Assembly (NCBI RefSeq): GCF_964355755.1
Contig: NC_092680.1
Coordinates: forward strand, 15,787,001-15,851,000
Origin: Antedon mediterranea
Lineage: Eukaryota; Echinodermata; Crinoidea; Comatulida; Antedonidae
DNA: 64,000 nt
Direction of reading: 5' to 3'
Part shown: in pieces, positions 55,168-64,000 of the stretch
How positions within the stretch are numbered: the first letter of the stretch is position 1
How the letters are laid out: every line of letters begins with the position of its first letter
Program-made: the position numbers and the translations under genes
Notes under the pieces: model-generated
What the model saw: only the letters and a program-made list of their open reading frames with translations
Told to the model about the DNA's origin: nothing
The model's database searches: none

Positions 55168-55605
55168 ATGGGGCTGCCGGGGTTGAGGAACTAAACAGAT
55201 ATTTGCCTATAAAACACATGCGTGACGTGAAAAAAAAAATTCATCTGTACTATGTGTTTGACCCATTGGCAGATAAATACACACCAAATTAACATTATGT
55301 AAAGATAAAAACAATGAAAAGATAAAAACGGAAATCAACTCCGACTAAAGGTAAGATTTACATTGTAGAATTAAATCTACCTTGCCATCGAACCATATTA
55401 TTTTGAAATATTTTTTGCACAGTGATTTCAGAGTGTAGTAGTCGGAAGTGACACAAGGATTTTCGGAAACCAATTCCGCTATTGACACTGCTGCTGATAA
55501 ACAGTACAGCAAATTAAGAATCAGAGACAATAATTTGTCGGCGTGTTGACATTTATAATTTGAACCGTACTATTCTATATAAGAAATTGATATACTGATA
55601 TTACC

Positions 55606-57177
55606 ATGTTTATTTTATTACTTATGGTGATGGTTCTTTTGGTTCCATCAAGTACTGAAGTCATTTTTATGAAGGAGCCGGTAGACAGTGAAGTTTTGGC
55701 CGGAAAAACTACTGAACGTTTCGATTGTATTTTAAAAGCATCGTCACTTTCGGGCTTAAGTGTTAATTGGATTCATATTGATCAGAATGAAAGAGAACGA
55801 GAGTATCCATTTGATGAAATAACGAAAACCAAGGAAACTTACACAATTGTTGGTAAAACGTCTGAAGGCGATTTTTCACTAATAATTTCGAACGCAACTG
55901 AAACCGACGCTGGGGTCTTTCAATGTAAGGTACGTCAGGAAGATGGTGTTGTTTTCTATTCGACTAAGGGAACTCTTACTGTTCTGTTTCCTCCAGCTGA
56001 CGGATACCCACAATGCAGTTCTTCGAAATTACAGAATGGTAAAACAGAACTAAATTGTATTGTAGATTCAAAAGCATCAAAAGTGAATATGAACTGGACT
56101 AAACGAGGAGATTCAAAATCATTAGGGCAAGATGCACAAGTCAGAGAACTCTCGACAACTATAACACTTAACGATAACGACAACGGAGTTGTATTCCGAT
56201 GTAGTATAAGTGGTGAATCCGTAGATAGTGACATGTTCTGTAATATCACTCCAATGAGTCTACCACCTAGTGTGTTGTTTCGAACAGGACTGACAGAAAC
56301 CAGTGCTGCTATAGGTGGTAGTGTTACCTTAAAGTGTGATAGTATTGGAAAACCGTACATATCAAAATTACGTTGGTTTTACGGTGATCGTCCGATTGTA
56401 AGAACATCCGGGCGATTTAGATTATCGATGGATGATACAATGCTAGAAATTTCTGAAATTACCGAAAATGACCACGACAAACCTGTCACATGTGAGGCAA
56501 GTATTCCATCTGGATTAGCTACAAACATTACTCGATTTCTAAATATTTTCAAAGTCGTCACTTTTAAACCACAGACAATGTCACCAGCGTCAAATCATCA
56601 GTTGAGCAGTCAAAACAGTTTACTAATCCTAGTAATGTCAGGATTATCAGCGATTTTTATTTTATTGATAATTATTGTTTGTATGTGCTACGAAAAAATT
56701 AACAGGTTAAAACAAGTAAAGACAGCGTATCCAATAAGCAATGGGCTTATTTTAAGGATGCATACTGATTCACCGAGGGATTCCATAATAAATAGTCACA
56801 GAAACTCGTTTGCTAACGATTTCCCTATGGTGGACGAAGTTACTAAAGCCAGTACATTACCAGCCCAGCCCATCGGATTCCAGACGATGGTTTGTTACCA
56901 AGCAGGACCTGATTCCCCGGCTATATGTTATCCTATATCATCTCATGTATCAACCCCGGTATCGGAAAAATCTTCACATGTTACTAATCCATATTTCAAA
57001 AATGCATCTAAGCATAAGAAATCGGCTTCATTTTCTAATGGAAAACGGCGTGATTCGAAATGCAAACCTAATGAAAAAACCTCTGATGTTCAGTTTACTT
57101 CAATGCATTCTCTAAGCAATGTTTATGATAGTATACCGGTGGCAAAGAAACCGCTTGAACGTACTGGTTCACTGTAG
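55606..57177 (+). CDS. Ig receptor B: intact three-Ig membrane protein with tail
   Basis: A single 523-codon frame from the ATG at 55606. Signal peptide 1-18. Ig1 has C41, W55 and DAGVFQC ending at C107. Ig2 has C151 and C199, with extra cysteines C137 and C212. Ig3 has C244 and C296. The membrane helix is at about 338-361, followed by a Cys/Tyr stretch and a tail of about 160 residues. Tail tyrosines include AYPIS, CYPIS and NVYDSI. The tail is Ser/Lys-rich and ends RTGSL. It has the same architecture as A and C and is nearly identical to B' over the ectodomain. Role inferred as cell-surface recognition; no ligand or orthologue recognised. AATAAA signals lie near 57268 and 57540. Confidence 0.9.
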   Translation: MFILLLMVMVLLVPSSTEVIFMKEPVDSEVLAGKTTERFDCILKASSLSGLSVNWIHIDQNEREREYPFDEITKTKETYTIVGKTSEGDFSLIISNATETDAGVFQCKVRQEDGVVFYSTKGTLTVLFPPADGYPQCSSSKLQNGKTELNCIVDSKASKVNMNWTKRGDSKSLGQDAQVRELSTTITLNDNDNGVVFRCSISGESVDSDMFCNITPMSLPPSVLFRTGLTETSAAIGGSVTLKCDSIGKPYISKLRWFYGDRPIVRTSGRFRLSMDDTMLEISEITENDHDKPVTCEASIPSGLATNITRFLNIFKVVTFKPQTMSPASNHQLSSQNSLLILVMSGLSAIFILLIIIVCMCYEKINRLKQVKTAYPISNGLILRMHTDSPRDSIINSHRNSFANDFPMVDEVTKASTLPAQPIGFQTMVCYQAGPDSPAICYPISSHVSTPVSEKSSHVTNPYFKNASKHKKSASFSNGKRRDSKCKPNEKTSDVQFTSMHSLSNVYDSIPVAKKPLERTGSL

Positions 57178-58671
57178 TAGTCCTAGATCTAGGCCTACTA
57201 TATCTGTCATGTAGTAATAACGTATAATCTTGTTTTAAAATATAATTGTACAAGCTATACAAAAAAAATAAATAGGCCTACAAAAATATACTATAAAGAA
57301 AATGTGTTTGTATTTGATTCACATTTTTTTGTTATTAATGACACAATGCTTTTAGGGTACAACAATCACCGTTTTGTTTTTAAGATGTCTGAATTTGATA
57401 GTAGTAAAATAGACAAAAGTATTGTAAATAGATATAAAAAGGTTTTAAACACAATTTTACAGTTATAAATATTGTTGTAAATTGTTATATATGTAAAAGA
57501 ATATATTTGTAATAAATGTTTAATTAAATATTTTTTCTTAAATAAATATCAACATTTAAAGTAGTAGGTTGACTGTATATTTCATATTGTGTTATCTCAA
57601 AACGTTTATACACATGAGTCTAAATAATCTTAAATATAGAATAATTGCACAACATGCTCAATATTCCACATGGTAAAAATAACACACATAATGTCTGGTT
57701 TGAACCACTTGAATTTGAATGTCACGAGCAAAATGACTTTACTCATCTTTAGGCCAACGGTGGACTTACATAAATTCATGGGCTAACACACTAAATTCTG
57801 TACCAGTTGGCATGATATACAAACGTGAACACGGAGTACATGGCTTTTTGAGACTGTTCTCTCATCTTGATCTTCGTATTTTGAAACATAGAATTTCTCC
57901 TTCTGTTTGTATTTTGTTCAAATAAGGATACCTGTCCTGACCTTGTGCATCGAAACAGAAGACCATACTTGCGAAATTAAACAAATCACTACCGGCACCT
58001 TGATGGTAAAGTTCGAAACAATCTTGATTGTTTATTTATACAATTCTGTACTTTCTATTGTGGACAATTGTCAACATAAAACAGAGCACTTTTAATTTTA
58101 CTTTAAGACAAGCATGCTGTTTGAAATTGTCGACGAAAGCATCACTGTGTTATGACAACTGTATGACGTATAGAAAAAGATACATTTTGCATTATTATAA
58201 TTTAAAGTATATTATTCATCCAAAGGCTGATATGAGTACAATTTTGCAGATATAATCACTTTAAAATGTATAATAATATGTAATAAATGTACATTATAGA
58301 GTAAAAAAAACCAAATTGCATCAAAAAAACATAAACAAGACACAAAAGGTATGTATAATTAGCATAAATAAAAAAAATATCTTTCAACACGGTAAGGTAT
58401 AGTAAGATGCTATTACTTTTAGGCTACAGTCCGTAACAACTATTTTTTAAACTTTACTCGTATTATATTTGAAATAAATTGGAAGTTCTGATTCTATTCC
58501 TCATTACTGTCTTGTTCATTTGCCATGTGACTGCTAAACATTATGGACAATGGTAAGAAGTCATTTTAGTATAGCTTAGAGTAGTTCTAATTAACGATCG
58601 CCCGAAATAACGTTTTGTTGGAATTGTCAGAGAAACATTTCTATTCTATTGCTCATTAGATTGGGTTAGAT

Positions 58672-58706
58672 CAGGGAGATGTAAAATAATTATTTTACAT
58701 CTCCCT
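58672..58706. mobile_element. Micro-insertion of 35 bp, nearly perfect palindrome
   Basis: CAGGGAGATG...CATCTCCCT forms a palindrome with no loop. It is flanked by the exact 8-mer GGTTAGAT (58664-58671 and 58707-58714). A third GGTTAGAT follows at 58721-58728 after ATCCCT. Confidence 0.55.
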
Positions 58707-58745
58707 GGTTAGATATCCCTGGTTAGATGACATAAAAACATAGGC

Positions 58746-58899
58746 AACTGTCTACACTATCTAACTTTATGTGATAACAAATTTAATATGCCCATATTAT
58801 GGACATGATTTTGTCATATCACTACCATATTTGGGCATATCTCTACCATGCATCACACTTTTTTTTCAAACTAGTTTGAGTGTGTTTAGACAGAGCTTA
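58746..58899. mobile_element. Degraded relative of the 51535 MITE
   Basis: CTGTCTACACTATCTAAC at the left and TGTTTAGACAGAGCTTAA at the right resemble the ends of the element at 51535-51651. Internal TATCACTACCATATTTGGGC matches its centre in inverted form. Confidence 0.45.
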
Positions 58900-59562
58900 A
58901 GGCCTCTAAACTAAACTGTTTTGTTGCCATCGTCACCCGAAGGACTAAGCTATAAAATAAAGCACTATTTGGTAAAAATAATATACAAAATAAACGGGGT
59001 TCTATGGAATACTTATTCATGCAAAATACTAAAAAAAAATAACTCTAAAGCACTTAATGAGTAACATAATATTTTTTTCAAAACGATGCAGACGGATGGT
59101 GATTTGTTATTATTTTTTCTTTTGTGGCCTTAAGCAGCACTTAAAGCATAAATATCAATGGAGAAACTTATTTCCTAATCAGAACATGAGCAAAAGCAAT
59201 TCAATGTTTCAATTCAATCATCTTTGTTACATTGATGATTGAATACTTTATAGATAGTATCCATAGGTGTAACACATTATGTACATTTAAATAATTATAA
59301 AGAGTTTGTGATAACACTTTGGTGACGATACTGCTTAATTTTTAAAATCGGACAATTCACAGAAGTGATGCAATCCTGTTGTGAAATGATTTTCCCTATT
59401 GTGGTCAGTTGGTGACAAACATATTTTTTTTTTACATTTATGAAACACCGGAGTCTTCTAAAAAAACATGTTTTTAGTTTGCGTATTAATTCTTGTATTG
59501 CACGACAAATAGCTGTTAACATGCTACTATTTTCTTTGTTTTAATTAAAACATTTCATAATA

Positions 59563-59768
59563 AAGGTAGCGTTATATTGTAATACCGGTATTTGTTAATT
59601 TTTTTATTTTTAGTCTTTCGTAGAAACAACACACCTTTATTAATTCCTCTTTTTTTCCCATTATTATTAAGGTAGCGTTATATTGCAATACCGGTATTTG
59701 TTAATTTTTTATTTTTAGTATTTCGTGGAAACAACACACCTTTATTATTTCCTCTTTTTTCATTATTT
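59563..59768. repeat. Tandem duplication, two units of about 106 bp
   Basis: Both units begin AAGGTAGCGTTATATTG and include AATACCGGTATTTGTTAA, then ACAACACACCTTTATTA. They differ by a few substitutions and T-run lengths. Confidence 0.8.
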
Positions 59769-60086
59769 TAGGTAGAGATAATCTCATATAAATTGACACC
59801 ATTAATAAAAATGAATGTGTTAAAATGTATATGTCTAATACCTAATTTATTGAAATTGTATTCCAATTATATACACATGGTTTTAAAAAATGCTTTAAAA
59901 TATATGTTTTATACAGAAAAAAAAACAAAAATAATTTTGGATAATCAACGATAAAAAAAAAGAAATAATATTAGGCCTAATTGAAAATACAATAGATAAA
60001 AATGAAGTAAAGAAAGATCATTCAATTAAGTCAATCAATTAAAAAGTTTTTCCTTTACACGAGGCCATTGACTCTACAGCTCACTA

Positions 60087-60180
60087 TGTCGGTCGGTTGG
60101 TCGGTCGGTCGGTTGGTCGGTCGGTCGGTTGGTCGGTCGGTCGGTCGGTCAGTCTGTCGGTCGGTTGGTTGGTCAGTCGG
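60087..60180. repeat. GGTC/GGTT tetranucleotide microsatellite
   Basis: An imperfect run of GGTC with interspersed GGTT and a few CAGT/CTGT variants. No coding context. Confidence 0.9.
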
Positions 60181-61901
60181 TAAATACTAACTCAAATTTT
60201 CACACGTGACTGCAGCCATGTATATGGCCTGTTTGTTATTATCTGACTTTAGGAAGAAAGAGGATAGTATAATATACACAGAGAAAAAACACGTGGATTA
60301 AAAAAGATTGCTTGTGCTTGGAGCCGGGTTATTTGTATAACACATTACATCGAGTAATGTAAAATAGCTATGCCATGCAAGTCCAACTGGTATCGTAGAT
60401 AGTTATATAGTGTTTTTCGGTTGATATAATGACTTGTTAAATATAACAATCATCCATCATTTCAGTCATTATCCGCTACACAAGCTGAACCCATCTTTTT
60501 CTCTCGTCTATAGGGTATGCCAGCAATTGCTACAATGTTATTTCTCTATTTGGTTGTTGGTCTTCCATAACATTGTGTGCCTGCATATAGGTTGTACATA
60601 TGCTGTTGGTTCGGTAAGCAGATGTCATTTGTCCACCTACATCTTGAGTTTTACTTGATGTCTTGAATCCTAGTTTGCACTGTAATCCACTTTACATTTG
60701 TTAATTAATTTCTGTTATTTTTTTTGGTCATTTCCCACCTCTCTTCCCGATAAGTAGTCATTATATGGTAAGAACAGTATTCCAACCGGGAAAAACCAAC
60801 ATCCAGATAATAGGTTTTTACAAACAAAAAGATAGAATTTATAATATTCACAGGCGGTAAAACTTATTTTCTGTTGTATCAACAACGTTTACTTTGTTAA
60901 CATCCAAAGCCGATTCCACAAACTGACGAAAGGTGAAAGGTTAATATAAGCCCTGCCAGGATACGCTCTTCCTATAGACTTATAATGCCATTAATATATA
61001 TAGTTATTTTAGGGTCATGATGTAGCCATTTCAACAACAAGATGTGTGTACTTATTGGTTTTTGTGGGCGGATGTTTAGATTAAGAGTAAACAATAACAA
61101 AACATATTTTAAAAATACAAAGAAAACAATACTATGACGAGAACGATTATTAATATTTTGAATGGAATTAAAAACTGAGACAAGGTAAATAAACAGACAG
61201 TTATCTGATTATTATATACATTATTATTTTATTTTAAATAATAAAAAAGTTAAAAATATAATTGTAAATTCAATATAAAATTACTGCTTGGAAATAATAA
61301 TAATTTTTTTTTACACAGAAGTGAAAACTTGATAAAAACTGCAAAATGCTCTATTGGAAGTCTGCTTTTATTACACTTCATCTTTAAACTGTTTTAAAAT
61401 CTAGTTTTGGTTTTGTTTCGAAATAATGAATCCTTGGATTGACAATTTTGTATTGTTGAACTTACAGAAGTTACGCCTTGGAATTGCTTCCTCCTCGCAT
61501 CCGGTATATTTTACAGACCAAATCTAGAGCGTATACGATTTGTACGTATGTTTAGGAAACCGGGAGAAGTGGTATACGGAAATGATTCAAACACAGTAAA
61601 CGAATACCGGTATACATACTATACAGTAATCACACTAGTTTATTCAAAACCAACAAGGTGGTTGTTAAGGTAGACATTCGATTTATTTAAAGTTGTTTAT
61701 ATTTGTTAAAAGTCAGGAGCCAGAAAGATACGTTTTGTTTTTATAACATTGAGACAATTGATGTCGCAATGTTTTGATTGTAATTATTTGTAAAGACGAT
61801 ATACTTATATTAGATTTTCTTGCCATTTCTTAATCGACGAAAACACTTTGAAAAGGATACCATTGTTTTGGTTAGTATTTCTTTTATCATATTTACATCT
61901 T

Positions 61902-63695
61902 ATGAACACTATGGTGAACATTTCTACATTTGTGTTAAACATTGGAACTTTATTTTACGCTCATGTAATATCAGCTCAAACAATAGTAGAGTTTGTAGAA
62001 GAGCCATCATCTGGAGAAACTATAAAGGCAATATATGGATCTGTGGCTCATGTTCCATGCGTTGTTACCAGTAATGAGATACCAGTTTACGTAAAATGGT
62101 TTCATAACGATTCCGAAGTATTTGCGTTTGAGGGAAATGGTATCATAGGTGTTAGAAAAGACAGGTATAGTTTCTCGTCCGGGTTAAAAAAGGGAGATTT
62201 TACACTACAGATAGATAGAGTTACACGTGATGACAATGGAACGTTTTATTGCATTGTATCTTTTGGAATAGGTAAGAGTTCGGGCAGAGGTAAACTTCAG
62301 GTGTACATACCACCTGACGATAACTATCCAAAATGCATGACTCTGTATAATGGCAACCCAAAGCCAGGAGATTCGATAAGATTGTCATGTATAACACTAG
62401 GAGAAGATCCGTTATTGCACTTAAGTTGGTCGGATGCTGACGCTACAGTGGTCCACAACGAGATTACAAATAACCTAATAAAAGATATCACGCTCCGTGA
62501 AGAAGATAACGGAATGCCTTACACTTGTTCGGCTTTTGGACTTGCTGTGAATCCTCCAAAAACGTGTACGATTATTCCGTTAAAAGTTTACCCCACAGTG
62601 GAATTTAAACGCACCGATATCGACGTGTATGAAGGTAACAGCGTAGAACTAGAATGCCATGGAGTAGGCGTGCCTAAAATAACAGAATACGAATGGTATT
62701 ATGATGGCCAATTCATTGGCCAATCCTTCGAACGATATGAACTGTCAGAGGATAAAACTCGGCTTATTGTTTCTGACGTTACCGTTAATGATAAAGGTAA
62801 AATTGTTGTTTGTCGAGTATATATTACGTCAGGCCTAGCGAGTAATGTAAGTGAGGTGATTCAAGTACGGGAAATAGTAACTATCCAACCTCAGGTACCT
62901 GTGCCACCCATACAAGAAGACTATAGTATAATTGCAATCATTGGCGTTTCTCTCGGATCCGTCATAATTATACTAATTATTGTAATTGTTCACATGTGTT
63001 ACAGAAAAAAGCGCATCATGAGACAATTAAACATGAACTATCAAGAGAGTATATACGAAGAGATGGATGGCTCACGGTGTGATGCGATATCATTCGATAA
63101 ATTAAGCGTTGGTAGTTTAGGCCTAGTAAACCCAACAATTCGATATATCGATCCATTATCTTCTCGACCTGCATCGTATATAGATACTCGACGTGATTCC
63201 TTTCATTCAATCACACATCCACTGAGAAATTCATACACACCATCAAGAACATCTTCACGAGCAGGCTCACCACATTTTGACAGACGGTGGTCCCTCAGAT
63301 CTAGTCGGTCAAACACACCACCAGAGACACCCAATAGGACAGGATCACCTGCCTACCTATCTCCAAAACAGGCTAGTGAATCACCGTTTTTTCCACGGAG
63401 AGGATCATTTAATAGATCGCCATCTCCACTTCCTGTTGTTTCACAAGCTGGGATCGAGCCTCCGTTTCTGAGATCACTTCAGGATTACATAGTTCCTGAC
63501 CCAGCTGTACCTAGCAAACGAGTTATGGAAATCAAAGCTTCTGAGGGAATACCATTAAATCAACTAGCAGCTTCGACTAGTAGCGATAACACAGGTTCAA
63601 TGCCATGTATCATGATGGAAAAAGCTGTAGAACAAACATATGAAGAAATGCCATTGACGAGGAAAGTACAGCAGTGGAGAACACCGTCTGTTTAA
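61902..63695 (+). CDS. Ig receptor C: three-Ig membrane protein with YxxM motifs
   Basis: 597 codons from ATG 61902; ATG 61911 is a close alternative, and a longer frame upstream lacks an ATG. A signal-like hydrophobic N-terminus ends near AQTIVEF. Ig1 has C53, W66 and DNGTFYC ending at C117. Ig2 has C162 and C209, with extra cysteines C145 and C222. Ig3 has C252 and C304. The membrane helix is at about 342-365, followed by a basic stop-transfer. The tail of about 230 residues has SIYEEM (Y385) and TYEEM (Y580), both YxxM motifs that in other receptors bind the p85 subunit of PI3-kinase. A Ser/Pro/Arg-rich middle has several PxxP segments. It is a diverged paralogue of B with the same orientation. 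AATAAA lies near 63799. Confidence 0.9.
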   Translation: MNTMVNISTFVLNIGTLFYAHVISAQTIVEFVEEPSSGETIKAIYGSVAHVPCVVTSNEIPVYVKWFHNDSEVFAFEGNGIIGVRKDRYSFSSGLKKGDFTLQIDRVTRDDNGTFYCIVSFGIGKSSGRGKLQVYIPPDDNYPKCMTLYNGNPKPGDSIRLSCITLGEDPLLHLSWSDADATVVHNEITNNLIKDITLREEDNGMPYTCSAFGLAVNPPKTCTIIPLKVYPTVEFKRTDIDVYEGNSVELECHGVGVPKITEYEWYYDGQFIGQSFERYELSEDKTRLIVSDVTVNDKGKIVVCRVYITSGLASNVSEVIQVREIVTIQPQVPVPPIQEDYSIIAIIGVSLGSVIIILIIVIVHMCYRKKRIMRQLNMNYQESIYEEMDGSRCDAISFDKLSVGSLGLVNPTIRYIDPLSSRPASYIDTRRDSFHSITHPLRNSYTPSRTSSRAGSPHFDRRWSLRSSRSNTPPETPNRTGSPAYLSPKQASESPFFPRRGSFNRSPSPLPVVSQAGIEPPFLRSLQDYIVPDPAVPSKRVMEIKASEGIPLNQLAASTSSDNTGSMPCIMMEKAVEQTYEEMPLTRKVQQWRTPSV

Positions 63696-64000
63696 TGTTA
63701 TAATGCACAGTAATTGCTAAAGCTTAACTCACATAATTTGATCCTTCTTAGAAGTGAGTTGGACATTTTCCAATATTGTTCACATATTTTTATAAATAAT
63801 AAATAACCATTTTATATAAGTTAGTATGAAACAACATAAAACAATAAAAATCAGCAAATTTATTGATCCTATAATATTCCTAATTATAATCTGAATATTG
63901 TATGAAAAAAATCCAGAAAAGGTTAAAACAGTTTTTAAAAAAATGTACTATAATTTATATTTTCCGTAGTCCTATATGCGTTAAATACTTTCAAGTGAGA
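63696..64000. other. 3' flank of Ig gene C
   Basis: AT-rich DNA with ATAATAAATAA near 63797 as a likely polyadenylation signal. Nothing else supported. Confidence 0.5.

Larger units (their letters stand above)
51179..55605. other. Intergenic between B' and B
   Basis: Mostly AT-rich DNA with a polyadenylation signal for B' near 51470 (AAATAAAG). It also holds a MITE at 51535-51651, a micro-insertion at 52492-52520, a poly(A) run near 53249 and a SINE-like head with minisatellite at 54823-55170. No supported gene. Confidence 0.45.
57178..61901. other. Intergenic between B and C
   Basis: AT-rich DNA with no supported gene. It contains a MITE-like relic (58746-58899), a micro-insertion (58672-58706), a two-unit tandem repeat (59563-59768) and a GGTC/GGTT microsatellite (60087-60180). 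Confidence 0.45.

Overview
The window is animal nuclear DNA: AT-rich, with introns using GT/AG sites, many short inverted-repeat transposons and a clear eS17 ribosomal protein gene. The recurrent word TAGGCCTA, the transposon families and the single-exon immunoglobulin (Ig) receptors suggest a marine invertebrate deuterostome, most likely an echinoderm. That placement is inference from style, not from a species match.

Layout. 1-7859 is a head-to-tail array of a Helitron-like element, with alternating 1.52-kb and 1.87-kb versions that make a 3.396-kb higher-order unit. 8301-9633 is a decayed hAT transposon sitting in the last coding exon of an unidentified minus-strand gene (exons traced from 9608 to about 11.8 kb). 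That gene carries a duplicated phase-1 exon, with further degenerate copies to 12.75 kb. 12.4-13.8 kb is TAGGCCTA-rich and partly CpG-rich. 14-16.7 kb is intergenic with two MITEs. 16904-19897 is the RPS17 gene (minus, four coding exons), with MITEs in every intron. 20-25 kb shows no gene.

24.9-64 kb is a cluster of five single-exon, three-Ig type I membrane receptor genes or gene relics. A (24994-27990, minus) has a roughly 590-residue tyrosine-rich tail. A' (41535-43244, minus) is a copy of A with a duplicated third Ig domain and no tail. B' (50057-51178, plus) has an in-frame stop and no tail. B (55606-57177, plus) is intact with a tail. C (61902-63695, plus) is intact with YxxM motifs. 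A and A' lie in a segmental duplication (26781-32497 and 41561-46407). A' is bracketed by copies of a roughly 1-kb repeat and abuts a LINE fragment.

The main biological reading: two independent tailed/tail-less receptor pairs occur in one cluster, which resembles paired immune receptors. The tails carry SH2-type tyrosine motifs, all copies share an extra cysteine pair around the second Ig domain, and B and B' look homogenised only over the ectodomain. These are inferences from sequence; ligand, expression and function are unknown. A second novelty is a set of 29-35 bp near-palindromic insertions flanked by 8-bp direct repeats.
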